NCBI RefSeq assembly: GCF_030345795.1
Contig: NZ_JAUALB010000001.1
Location: forward strand, 4,270,001 to 4,334,000
Direction: 5' to 3'
Origin: Micromonospora sp. WMMA1363
GTDB taxonomy: Bacteria; Actinomycetota; Actinomycetes; Mycobacteriales; Micromonosporaceae
DNA: 64,000 nt
Part shown: one piece after another, positions 33,194-40,896 of the stretch
Numbering within the stretch: the stretch's first letter is position 1
How the letters are laid out: each line of letters opens with the position of its first letter
Program-made: the position numbers and the translations under genes
Notes under the pieces: model-generated
What the model saw: only the letters and a program-made list of their open reading frames with translations
Databases searched by the model: none
Told to the model about the DNA's origin: nothing

Positions 33194-33544
33194 GTGGCCG
33201 TGGAGATGAGTCAGGAACGGTTCGAGGAACTGGTCGGCGACGCGCTGGACGAGGTGCCGGAGAAACTGCTCGCCCTGATGAGCAACGTGGTCATCCTGGT
33301 CGAGGACGACCCGCCCCCCGGGGAGCAGCTGCTCGGCCTGTATGAGGGGCACGCGCTGACCGGCCGGGGCTGGGACTACTCGGGTGTCCTGCCGGACCGC
33401 ATCCTCATCTACCGCAATCCGATCCTGCGTATCTGCGACAGTGAGGACGACGTTGTGGACGAGGTCGCCGTCACCGTGGTGCACGAGATCGCCCACCACT
33501 TCGGCATCGACGACGACCGCCTGCACGAGCTGGGCTGGGGCTGA
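33194..33544 (+). CDS. Minimal zincin metallopeptidase family protein
   Basis: A 116-residue protein with the zinc motif HEIAHHFGI (HExxH plus a distal acidic residue, near 98-106) in the context DEVAVTVVHEIAHHFGIDDDRL, and an N-terminal SQERFEELVGDALDEVP. This is the PF06262 family of very small proteases lacking a prodomain. The substrate is unknown. The start is uncertain: GTG 33194 gives VAVEMSQERF, which fits the family N-terminus, while ATG 33185 and ATG 33206 are also in frame. Confidence 0.82.
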   Translation: MAVEMSQERFEELVGDALDEVPEKLLALMSNVVILVEDDPPPGEQLLGLYEGHALTGRGWDYSGVLPDRILIYRNPILRICDSEDDVVDEVAVTVVHEIAHHFGIDDDRLHELGWG

Positions 33545-33626
33545 ACCTCCGGTCAGCCGATGGCCGCTGTTGTGCCGCTGACCTACCGTCGGGCCCAAGG
33601 CACCGCGAACTGTAGGAGGCACGTCC

Positions 33627-34349
33627 ATGCGCAGCGAGCTCTTCTCCTCGGAGAACCTGGAGAGGGAGTCCGCACAGCCCGGTATGCGGCTGCAGAACTC
33701 CAAGATGCTCAAGATCGAACTCAGTGGCGAGGCGATGGCCCGGGTCGGCTCGATGGTCGCCTATCAGGGGCACGTTGAGTTCCAGGCGCTCGGCTCCGGC
33801 GGGCTCGGCACGTTCCTCAAGCAGAAGCTCACCGGCGAGGGCGTCCCGCTGATGAAGGTCACCGGTCAGGGCGATGTCTTCCTGGCCGACCTCGCCAAGG
33901 ACGTGCACATCATCGAGTTGGAGCCCGGTGACGCGCTCTCGATCAACGGCTCCAGCGTGCTCGCCTTCGACTCCACCCTCCAGTACGACATCCGCATGGT
34001 CGGCGGTGCCGGCGTGGCGTCGTCGTCCGGTCTGTTCAACTGCGTCTTCTCCGGCCACGGCCGGATCGCTGTCACGACCCAGGGCACCCCGGTCGTCCTC
34101 AACGTTGACGCCCCGACCTACGTGGACCCGCAGGCCGCTGTCTGCTGGTCGGCCAACCTGCAGACCGGCTACCACCGGGCCGAGCAGTTGGGCCTGGGCA
34201 CGCTGCTCGGGCGGCGCACGGGAGAGGCGTTCACGATGAGCTTCGCCGGCCAGGGTTTCGTGGTCGTCCAGCCCTCCGAGGAGCCGCCAGTCATGGGCAG
34301 CGGCGCCCGGGAACAGCAGGGCGGCATCCTGGGCGGCCTGCTCAGCTGA
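33627..34349 (+). CDS. AIM24 family protein
   Basis: A 240-residue protein of the AIM24/TerD-neighbour fold: Gly-rich beta-strands with AYQGHVEFQALGSGGLGTFLKQKLTGEG, LMKVTGQGDVFLADLAKDVHII and FAGQGFVVVQPSE. Bacterial members are soluble beta-rich proteins named after a yeast mitochondrial protein. The molecular role is not established. ATG 33627 follows TAGGAGGCACGTCC, an excellent ribosome site. A short Gly-Gly-Leu-Leu C-terminus follows a Gln-rich stretch. It lies alone between the zincin gene and pheA. Confidence 0.83.
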   Translation: MRSELFSSENLERESAQPGMRLQNSKMLKIELSGEAMARVGSMVAYQGHVEFQALGSGGLGTFLKQKLTGEGVPLMKVTGQGDVFLADLAKDVHIIELEPGDALSINGSSVLAFDSTLQYDIRMVGGAGVASSSGLFNCVFSGHGRIAVTTQGTPVVLNVDAPTYVDPQAAVCWSANLQTGYHRAEQLGLGTLLGRRTGEAFTMSFAGQGFVVVQPSEEPPVMGSGAREQQGGILGGLLS

Positions 34350-34395
34350 CCGTATTCCATCCCCATCGATCCCGGGCCGGTCGGCGCTCGTTCAT

Positions 34396-34446
34396 GCTGC
34401 TGGTCGCGCCATTGATCGCCTTGACCTGCGGACGACGACCAGCAGC
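34396..34446. terminator. Long-loop hairpin between AIM24 and pheA
   Basis: GCTGCTGGTCG (34396-34406) and CGACCAGCAGC (34436-34446) are perfect 11-bp complements around a 29-nt loop, in the convergent gap. It may terminate both genes. Confidence 0.5.
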
Positions 34447-34475
34447 CCTGGTGACCCGCGGGTGGGTGAGGTGGA

Positions 34476-35432
34476 TCAGGCGAGGTCACCGGCGCGGAGG
34501 CGGGCGAGCCAGGCTGCGGCGTCGGCGTAGTCGGTGTCGGTGAGCCCCGCTGGTGCTGGGACCGGCCGGTCACCTGTCGCCTCGTGCCACCGCTGCCGCG
34601 GGTACGACCCGAGGAAGCGAACGTCCGCGCAGACCCGGCGCAGCCCCTGCAGCGCCTCGCCGAGGCGTACGTCGGCCACGTGGCCGGTGCAGTCGAGGAA
34701 GAACACGTACCGACCGAGTGCCTCACCGGTCGGGCGGGACTCGATCCGGGTCAGGTTGACCCCGCGTACGGCCAGTTCCATCAGCACGGACAGCAGCGCT
34801 CCCACCCGGTCGTGCGCGATGTACACCGCCAGCGAGGTCACGTCGTCCCCGGTCGGCGGTGGGGGTGGTCCAGGCCGGGTAACCAGCGCGAACCGGGTCA
34901 CCGCGTCCGGGTGGTCAGCGATCTTGTCGGCCAGCACCTCGAGCCGGTGCCGGGCCGCGCCGATCGGGGCGCAGATCGCCGCGTCGTACTCGCCGCGCGC
35001 GGCGCCGGCCGCCGCCGCGCCGTTGGAGAGCACGTCTACCACCGTGGCGTCGGGCAGATGCGCGTGCAGCCAGTTCCGGCACTGGGTGGACGCCTGCGGG
35101 TGGGCGGCGATGCTGCGGACCGTCGCGAGCTGCGTACCGGGGCGGGCGCCGAGCACGAACTCCACCGGCAGGATCACCTCGCGGGTGATCACCAGCGGCT
35201 CCCCCTCGGCCAACTCGTCGAGGGTCACCCCGACCGCGCCGCCGATCGAGTTCTCCAGCGGCACGAGCGCCGCCTCCGCCTCTCCGGCTCGTACGGCCTC
35301 CAGCGCCTCGCCCACACTGCGGGAGGGGATTCGGCTGGCCCGCTCGGCGGCGGGGATGGCACGCAACGCCTGTTCGGCGAAGGTGCCCTCGGGCCCGAGG
35401 TAGACGAAGCGGCTCGGCGGTGTTCCCGGCAT
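34476..35432 (-). CDS. pheA: Prephenate dehydratase
   Basis: Converts prephenate to phenylpyruvate in phenylalanine synthesis. The 318 residues include YLGPEGTFAEQAL (11-23), VPLENSIGGAVGVTLD (57-72), AAHPQASTQCRNWL and the catalytic TRFALVTRP. A C-terminal ACT regulatory domain carries the phenylalanine-sensing ESRPTGEALGRYVFFLDCTGH. There is no chorismate mutase domain, as usual in actinobacteria. ATG 35432 lies 6 nt after TAGGCT, suggesting leaderless transcription. The adjacent lipoprotein gene ends 9 bp upstream of its start. Confidence 0.95.
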   Translation of the reverse strand: MPGTPPSRFVYLGPEGTFAEQALRAIPAAERASRIPSRSVGEALEAVRAGEAEAALVPLENSIGGAVGVTLDELAEGEPLVITREVILPVEFVLGARPGTQLATVRSIAAHPQASTQCRNWLHAHLPDATVVDVLSNGAAAAGAARGEYDAAICAPIGAARHRLEVLADKIADHPDAVTRFALVTRPGPPPPPTGDDVTSLAVYIAHDRVGALLSVLMELAVRGVNLTRIESRPTGEALGRYVFFLDCTGHVADVRLGEALQGLRRVCADVRFLGSYPRQRWHEATGDRPVPAPAGLTDTDYADAAAWLARLRAGDLA

Positions 35433-35441
35433 GGCGACAGC

Positions 35442-35996
35442 CTACGCACCCGCGTCGGCCCCGCACGCCAACGTCCGGATGCCGAGCGGGGCGGCGACTC
35501 GCACCTCCGCCGTGCAGACGTCCGTGCCGGCGGTGACGAGGCGCGGTGCGGCTGCCGACCCGCGACTGACCACCTGGAGCGGTTCGTACCCGGTCACGTC
35601 GAGGACCGTGTAGTGCCAGTCGGCGGCGCAGAGCGGCCCGCTCCGTACCCGGACGCGGGCGTCCGGGGGGAGCACGTCGCGGTTGCGTACCAGGGCGGTC
35701 ACCCGCTGGCCGGTCGGGCCGGCCGGGCAGGCGACGGCGACCTGGCCGGCCGGGGAGGTCGGCCCGGGGTCGGGCGGTCCGGGGAGCCGGCTCACCGGCG
35801 GGCTGGGGACAGCGGTGGGGGTCCCGGCGGCACCCGGCGTGGCGGTCCGGGCGGCCGGGGTGGGCGTGGGTCCCCGGAGTTCCGGTGGGGTGCCGCAACC
35901 CGCTGCCGATACGACGGCCAGCACCACCACCGCGGTGGTCCGGCGCAGTCGGGACGGCGGCCAGGTGGCGGTGCGGCGGGGCGTGGTGGGCGGCAC
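35442..35996 (-). CDS. Putative lipoprotein of unknown function
   Basis: The 184 residues have a basic N-terminus (PRRTATWPPSRLRR), hydrophobic TTAVVVLAVVSAAG and a lipobox ending at Cys. A Thr/Pro/Ala-rich spacer and a compact outer domain follow with three cysteines (VACPAG, GPLCAADW, DVCTAEV). The cysteines and beta-rich composition suggest a disulfide-stabilised surface domain. I recognise no family. GTG 35996 is chosen because GAGG lies 8 nt upstream and it places the signal peptide correctly. ATG 36053 lacks a ribosome site. Confidence 0.6.
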   Translation of the reverse strand: MPPTTPRRTATWPPSRLRRTTAVVVLAVVSAAGCGTPPELRGPTPTPAARTATPGAAGTPTAVPSPPVSRLPGPPDPGPTSPAGQVAVACPAGPTGQRVTALVRNRDVLPPDARVRVRSGPLCAADWHYTVLDVTGYEPLQVVSRGSAAAPRLVTAGTDVCTAEVRVAAPLGIRTLACGADAGA

Positions 35997-36189
35997 GGAC
36001 CGATCCTCAAGACTTCGGTTCGAATCGTTGTAGCCGGGGCGGGCCGTGCTCATCGTAGGAGGATCCGACGGTTGCGAAAAGGTGGAGGCCGGTATCGACG
36101 TCGCCGGGGCGGCCACCCCGGGCCTGGACGTGTCTGGCGGATCACCGCCTGGACACCGCCTCGTACCGTTCAGATCCGAAAGACAGACC

Positions 36190-36579
36190 CTAGATCAGCA
36201 CGCGGTGCCCGGCCCGGTCCAGGGCCGTGACGGCCTCGTCCAGGCGTACCGCGGGAACCAGTAGGTAATCGGTGTCGTAGGTGGAGAAGGCGACCATGCT
36301 GACTCGTGCTTCGGCCAACGGGTCGACGAGGGTGGCCAGGGTGGCGGAGACGGCGAGGTCGAGCGGGCCGACCACGCGTAGACAACGCCAGGTGGTCTCC
36401 ACCACGGCCTGCTCGGGTGCCCGGCCGGCGGGGCAGATCACCGAGACCCCCTCGGCGGACCAGCTCACCGTGACGACTTCGCTGTCGCTCAGGCCGCCCG
36501 ACAGGGCTGGTGGCAGGGTGGAGCCGGCCGCCAGGCGGCAGACGGCATATTCACCCGCGAGCAGAGCGATATCCAGCAT
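36190..36579 (-). CDS. ACT domain-containing protein
   Basis: A 129-residue protein consisting of two ACT-like halves: ALLAGEYAVCRLAAGSTLPP, then SEVVTVSWSAEGVSVICP, and a second unit DLAVSATLATLVDPLAEARVSMVAFSTY, followed by DYLLVPAVRLDEAVTALDRAG. This is the CASTOR/LysC-like two-ACT arrangement, usually an amino-acid-sensing regulator. The target is unknown. ATG 36579 lies 6 nt after TAAGGT, compatible with a leaderless mRNA. It lies close to pheA, whose product is also ACT-regulated, but no functional link can be shown. Confidence 0.78.
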   Translation of the reverse strand: MLDIALLAGEYAVCRLAAGSTLPPALSGGLSDSEVVTVSWSAEGVSVICPAGRAPEQAVVETTWRCLRVVGPLDLAVSATLATLVDPLAEARVSMVAFSTYDTDYLLVPAVRLDEAVTALDRAGHRVLI

Positions 36580-36652
36580 GAGGGCACCTTACGGCCTCGG
36601 CGAGCGCCCACCCCAGTTTCGCCACGGCGGCGCGCGCCATCCACCGCCCAGG

Positions 36653-37111
36653 TCAGACCTCGGAGAAGAACGTGAGCGAGCCGGCGACCGCCCCGTCGGC
36701 GAGTACCGGGGTGGAGATCGCGTCGACGGTGGCGTCCGGCGCGTCCGGTTCCGCTCCCTGGACCCGGAGCAGGCCGCGGGCCAGCCGACCCGAGGAGAGA
36801 GCGAGCAGCGGCGGGATCTTGTCGAGCTCCGGCTCGGTCAACTCGCCGCGATTGGCGGTGAAGTCGAGCAACCGCAGGCCGCCGTCGAGCAACGGGCGAC
36901 CGATCACGTCCTGCGGGGCGCCGAGGCCGAGCAGCTCGCACCCGGACGCGGAGATGGCGACCACCCGGGCGTCGGCGCCGATCAGCAGACAGGGCTCGTC
37001 GGCTGCGGAGACCGTCGAGGACCACTGACCGACGTTGTCGGACCCCTGCTCCGCCGGTGTCCCCGCCGTCGGCACGAACACTTCAGAGAGCGAGAGTTCG
37101 ACGTGGGCCAC
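36653..37111 (-). CDS. PAS domain protein
   Basis: The 152-residue soluble protein has a central PAS-like fold: EPCLLIGADARVVAISASGCELLGLGAP, then DVIGRPLLDGGLRLLDFTANRG, and a C-terminal strand pair ISTPVLADGAVAGSLTFFSEV. It carries no output domain, so it must act through a partner. Cys59 sits at the position often used by small-molecule or redox-sensing PAS proteins, but ligand binding is only a guess. It is found alone, separated from the ACT gene by 73 bp on the same strand. Confidence 0.7.
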   Translation of the reverse strand: MAHVELSLSEVFVPTAGTPAEQGSDNVGQWSSTVSAADEPCLLIGADARVVAISASGCELLGLGAPQDVIGRPLLDGGLRLLDFTANRGELTEPELDKIPPLLALSSGRLARGLLRVQGAEPDAPDATVDAISTPVLADGAVAGSLTFFSEV

Positions 37112-37289
37112 CGAGCCTCCTATCCATCTACAACCGACGGTCTGTCCACGCTAGCTGGTCCCAGAGTCTGTCGTTGACCGTGCCGGAGCCACCGGGTGGC
37201 CGATGCTGATCCAGTCCCTGACCGGGCGGCCCGGTGACGGCGTGACCCGCGGAGGCCGGCCGGACCGGGACTTGGCGTCGGGGCTGACG

Positions 37290-38027
37290 TTACCGACGGC
37301 CGACCGGCTTGTCAGCGGCCGTTCGGTCCTCCTCGTACCACCGGTAGTCGGCCGCCCGGTAGGTGTTGTTAAGCCAGGTGGCCGGGTGTTGGGCGACCTG
37401 CGAGAGCTTCTCGGCGGTGGCCGGGCTGATCCGATTGCCGGCCGCCACGAGCAGTCGGTCGAGTTCCCGATGGGTGGCCATCAGGCAGTCCTTCGGGAGG
37501 CCGTAGACGCTGATGACGCCGGAGCCGACGAAGGTCAGCACCGGCGTCACGGGGATCGGTAGCCCCACCGCATCGGAGAGCGCCTCGCTCGAGCGCTTGG
37601 CGTCGCGACGGGCCTCGGCCACGTACGGCGGGCGCTTGCCGTTGATCTGCACGACGTCGCCGGCGACCAGCACGCGGGCCCGGCCGTGGTCGGCGATGGT
37701 GACCGCGTAGAGGCCACTCGGTCCGATGGCGAGGAACCCGGCGCGGTCGTCACCGCTCTGGTCGCGGAACAGGTCGGCGGCGTCGGTACGGGGCCACTCG
37801 ATGACGTGCCAGGCTGGACCGAGGTGGTCGAGCTGGCCCAAAGCCCGGGCGCCGGCCGCCTCCAGACGCCGCGCGCCCCGCTCGGCCCGCAGTCGGCGGG
37901 CCCACTCCAACGGGGACGGACGGGCCGGTGTGAAAGCCTCCGGGACTTCCGTCCGGGGGTGCGGCACCGCCACGGACGGCAGGGCCCGGGCGGACGGTAC
38001 GGCTCGTCGAGCGGGAAAGACAGTCAT
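37290..38027 (-). CDS. NERD-like domain protein
   Basis: The 245-residue protein has a basic, alanine- and proline-rich N-terminus (1-50), a helical stretch (RRLRAERGARRLEAAGARAL) and a core, LGPAWHVIEWPRTDAADLFR then HVxxGPSG-type FLAIGPSGLYAVTIADHGRA. These resemble nuclease-related (NERD) domains with conserved beta-strands after an Asp. The core continues with VTPVLTFVGSGVISVYGLPKD and ends in an acidic-basic tail. A nuclease role is not certain. ATG 38027 has GGAGG five bases upstream. It is divergent from the arginine deiminase gene. Confidence 0.6.
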   Translation of the reverse strand: MTVFPARRAVPSARALPSVAVPHPRTEVPEAFTPARPSPLEWARRLRAERGARRLEAAGARALGQLDHLGPAWHVIEWPRTDAADLFRDQSGDDRAGFLAIGPSGLYAVTIADHGRARVLVAGDVVQINGKRPPYVAEARRDAKRSSEALSDAVGLPIPVTPVLTFVGSGVISVYGLPKDCLMATHRELDRLLVAAGNRISPATAEKLSQVAQHPATWLNNTYRAADYRWYEEDRTAADKPVGRR

Positions 38028-38120
38028 CGCGACCTCCGGCAAAAGGTCCCTCGAAGTTATGTCCTCACTACCCTACGTTGCCACTCCCCCGGGTCGGCAA
38101 GTTCAAGCGCCGGAGTGACT

Positions 38121-38145
38121 GTGGATGAATGCCGTGTTCATCCAC
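38121..38145. promoter_or_regulatory. Perfect 9-bp dyad GTGGATGAA-N7-TTCATCCAC upstream of arcA
   Basis: The inverted repeat spans about -71 to -47 relative to the arcA GTG, just upstream of the expected -35. That is a place for an activator or shared operator between arcA and the divergent NERD-like gene. It resembles the imperfect dyad at 18256-18279. Confidence 0.55.
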
Positions 38146-38191
38146 GGTTGTTTTGCCGGATGCCGGTAAACCCCTGTCCTACGCTGCGACA

Positions 38192-39403
38192 GTGACCCAC
38201 TACGTGGACAGCGAGGTCGGTCGGCTCGGCACGGTCATGCTGCACCGTCCGGGGCCCGAACTCGCCCGGCTCACCCCGCGAAACAGCGACTCCCTCCTGT
38301 TCGACGCGATTCCCTGGGTGGGCCGTGCACAGGAGGAGCACGACGCGTTCGCCGGAGCGCTGCGCGAGCGTGGGGTCGAGGTACTTTATCTGTCCGAGCT
38401 GTTGACCGAGACGCTGGCCGTCGCGGAGGCCCGGGCCGAACTCACCGGACAGGTGCTGCGCTCGCCACGGCTCGGCGACTCGCTGCGTGCCCGGGTCGCG
38501 GACCAGCTCGCGTACCTCGATCCGGCCGCGTTGGCCGGCGTGCTCATCGCCGGCCTGGCCCACGAGGAACTGCGGATCAGCCGGGACCGCCCCGGTGGCC
38601 TCGTCTACACGTTGCTGGACCGGCACGACTTCGTCATCGACCCCCTGCCGAACCTGCTCTTCACCCGGGACTCGTCGGTCTGGATCGGCGACCGGGTCGG
38701 CGTGACCAGCCTCGCCATGCCGGCCCGCCGCCGGGAGACCACCCTCACCGATGCGATCTACCGGCACCATCCGCGGTTCGTCAGCACCGAATTCGTCTAC
38801 CACCCGGGGATGGAGCACCTGGAGGGCGGTGACGTGCTGCTGCTCGCCCCCGGCGTGCTGGCGGTCGGGGTGGGCGAGCGGACCACGCCGGCCGGGGCCG
38901 AACGCCTCGCCCGTCAGGTCTTCGCCGCGGGTCTGGCACACACCATCCTGGTCGTGCCGATCGCCCAGGAACGGGCCACGATGCACCTGGACACCATCTG
39001 CACCATGGTCGACGCCGACGCCGTGTTGATGTACCCGAACATCGCCAGCACGCTGTCCGCGTACACCGTCGTCGCCGGGACGGACGGCGAGGACCCACGG
39101 GTGGACGGCCCGGCGCCCTTTCTGCGGGCTGCCGCCGACGCGATGGACCTGGCGCAGCTTCGGGTGATCGACACCGGCCTGGACCCGGTGACCGCCGAGC
39201 GCGAGCAGTGGGACGACGGCAACAACACCCTCGCCCTCTCCCCCCGGCTGTGCGTGGGCTACGAGCGCAACACGAAGACCAATGCGCAGTTGGAGCGGGC
39301 CGGTATCGAGGTCGTCCCGATCGCCGGCTCCGAGTTGGGCTCCGGCCGGGGCGGCCCCCGGTGCATGTCCTGCCCCATGGTGCGAGCCCCGCTGCACGGG
39401 TGA
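38192..39403 (+). CDS. arcA: Arginine deiminase
   Basis: Hydrolyses arginine to citrulline and ammonia. The 403 residues show the pentein-fold catalytic motifs: [14 protein letters not shown] (about 157-170), [13 protein letters not shown] (about 209-221), [19 protein letters not shown] with the active-site His (about 265-283) and the C-terminal nucleophile in GGPRCMSCP, where the first Cys is catalytic. GTG 38192 lies 6 nt after a TACGCT box, suggesting a leaderless transcript, and a perfect dyad lies upstream. No ornithine carbamoyltransferase or carbamate kinase follows, so it is a stand-alone enzyme rather than an arc operon. Confidence 0.93.
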   Translation: MTHYVDSEVGRLGTVMLHRPGPELARLTPRNSDSLLFDAIPWVGRAQEEHDAFAGALRERGVEVLYLSELLTETLAVAEARAELTGQVLRSPRLGDSLRARVADQLAYLDPAALAGVLIAGLAHEELRISRDRPGGLVYTLLDRHDFVIDPLPNLLFTRDSSVWIGDRVGVTSLAMPARRRETTLTDAIYRHHPRFVSTEFVYHPGMEHLEGGDVLLLAPGVLAVGVGERTTPAGAERLARQVFAAGLAHTILVVPIAQERATMHLDTICTMVDADAVLMYPNIASTLSAYTVVAGTDGEDPRVDGPAPFLRAAADAMDLAQLRVIDTGLDPVTAEREQWDDGNNTLALSPRLCVGYERNTKTNAQLERAGIEVVPIAGSELGSGRGGPRCMSCPMVRAPLHG

Positions 39404-39448
39404 GAAATCGACCTTCCCGCGGCCCCGCCAGGGCTGGGGTTCTTACCC
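39398..39448. terminator. Terminator hairpin after arcA
   Basis: GGGTGAGAA (39398-39406) pairs with TTCTTACCC (39440-39448) with one G-T wobble, in the convergent gap with the DUF5926 gene. The left arm includes the arcA stop codon. Confidence 0.5.
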
Positions 39449-39479
39449 GACAGCGCGCACCGGAGGTGCGTGACTACGG

Positions 39480-40364
39480 TCAGCGCAGGGTGAGCTGTCG
39501 GCCGAGCAGGCCGTGGCGCGCCCGGCGGGTAGCCGCGTCCAGCGGGGTCGGGTCCGCCAGCGCCTCGGCGTAGCGCTTGGCGAACTCCGCGACCGGCTGC
39601 TCCCACTCGCCGGCTGGGGTGTCCTCAGGCAGGTCCCAAACCGGTACGAGCCGGCCGTGCGCCCGGAACATCCCGGCGAACCTCGTCTGCTCGCCGAGGG
39701 GCAGGCTACCGGCGGCGTTGAGCCGCGCCAGTGCGTCCAGGGCGGCGTCCTCGTCGTCGGGGAGAACCCACCGCACGTGCGCCTTCTCCGGCACCTGGCA
39801 CCAGTACGCAGCCAGCGCCGTGGCCAGCCGCACGGTCGGGTAGATGGCGGCGTTGGCCCGTTCCAGAGACGCCTGTACCGACGGGTCGTCGGTCGCGCCC
39901 GGGTCGAGCCAGAACTCGAAGCCGTCGTGCAGAGTGATTTCCAGTGGGCCGTCGACCAGGACGTCCTGGAGGCGGGGTCCGGGACCGGGCAGCGGTGGCA
40001 CGGTGACCTGCCCGCCTGGCTCGGTCCGCAGGGCACAGAGCAGCGCCTCGGCCAAATCCCGCGAGACGTCCCCGGACTGCTGGTGCCGCTGGAGGCCGAT
40101 GAGGACGCGGCCGTCCGGCTTGGTCATGGCCGGTGCCGCCATCGGCAGCACGGTTGCCAGCGCGACCTCCCGATCGCCGTACTCCTCGACGAGGTCGGGC
40201 GCGAGCCGCAACGGCGCGGTGGCGGCCGGCACCAGCTCGCGCAGCGCGATCCACTCCGGCTCGTCGGTCAGCCCTTCGAAGGGGCGGGGCACGAAGATGT
40301 CTCGTACCTTCTCGCGTTTACCGGTGGTGTCCGCAGCCCGCTGGCTCTTTCGACGCTTGCTCAC
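39480..40364 (-). CDS. DUF5926 family protein
   Basis: A 294-residue soluble protein with a lysine/arginine-rich N-terminus (SKRRKSQRAADTTGKREKVRD) and conserved IFVPRPFEGLTDEPEWIALREL, a core with LATVLPMAAPAMTKPDGRVLIGLQ, and a C-terminal stretch ending ARRARHGLLGRQLTLR. The family is actinobacterial; some databases misname it SecA-like. The function is unknown, although the basic N-terminus suggests nucleic-acid or membrane contact. GTG 40364 lies 8 nt after TAGGCT, compatible with leaderless transcription. Confidence 0.78.
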   Translation of the reverse strand: MSKRRKSQRAADTTGKREKVRDIFVPRPFEGLTDEPEWIALRELVPAATAPLRLAPDLVEEYGDREVALATVLPMAAPAMTKPDGRVLIGLQRHQQSGDVSRDLAEALLCALRTEPGGQVTVPPLPGPGPRLQDVLVDGPLEITLHDGFEFWLDPGATDDPSVQASLERANAAIYPTVRLATALAAYWCQVPEKAHVRWVLPDDEDAALDALARLNAAGSLPLGEQTRFAGMFRAHGRLVPVWDLPEDTPAGEWEQPVAEFAKRYAEALADPTPLDAATRRARHGLLGRQLTLR

Positions 40365-40424
40365 GGTCGGACAGCCTAGAGGCCGGCGCAGCCGGATGTG
40401 GGAGGACCCGCCTGCGCCCGCCGG

Positions 40425-40871
40425 TCAGGCGACTATCAGGTCGGGCCGCGTGGTGCCGGACGGCTCGAAATCGGCCCAGACGCTCTGGCCGAGCCCATCC
40501 CGGTCAACGCCCCAGCGGCTGGCGAGGCCGGAGACGATGTGCAGGCCCCGGCCGTCGATCGCGTCGGGATCGGCCGTCCGGATCCTCGGCCGGGCGGCCG
40601 ATCCACCGTCGGTGACCCGCAGTTGGACACGCGGACCGGCAGGCGTGCCGCAGAGCCGCCAGGACACCCGGATGACCCCGCCCGGGAGCGGGTCGGCGTG
40701 CCGTACCGCGTTGCCCACCAACTCCGCGAAGACCGCCACCAGGTCCGCGAGCAGCGTCGGGGGTACGACGTCGGCCAGCTCGTCGGCGAGCCGGTGCCGC
40801 GCCTGCCGTGCCCCCGTCGGATGGTGCGGCACCACCACACACCACGCCCGTTCGGCACCCTCAGTCGACAC
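40425..40871 (-). CDS. HATPase_c_2 anti-sigma-type serine kinase/ATP-binding protein
   Basis: The 148-residue GHKL ATP-binding protein has the N-box FAELVGNAVRHADP (about 49-62), the G1 box VTDGGSAARP (about 87-96) and DAIDGRGLHIVSGLASRWGV (G2 region). Such proteins in actinobacteria usually act as RsbW-like anti-sigma factors or regulators paired with STAS antagonists. Neither is next door, so the partner is unknown. GTG 40871 follows GGAGGGG. It lies 25 bp downstream of the histidine kinase gene on the same strand and may be co-transcribed with it. Confidence 0.8.
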   Translation of the reverse strand: MSTEGAERAWCVVVPHHPTGARQARHRLADELADVVPPTLLADLVAVFAELVGNAVRHADPLPGGVIRVSWRLCGTPAGPRVQLRVTDGGSAARPRIRTADPDAIDGRGLHIVSGLASRWGVDRDGLGQSVWADFEPSGTTRPDLIVA

Positions 40872-40896
40872 TGTCGCCCCTCCACACCCCCGCTGG

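Noticed and set aside
36011..36036. GGTTCGAATC string resembling a tRNA T-loop
   Set aside because: No paired acceptor, D or anticodon arms around it, and flanking bases do not form a T-stem. It lies in the start region of the lipoprotein gene.
38138..39397. 419-codon minus-strand frame opposite arginine deiminase
   Set aside because: Antisense shadow. The plus-strand protein has all catalytic motifs of the deiminase.
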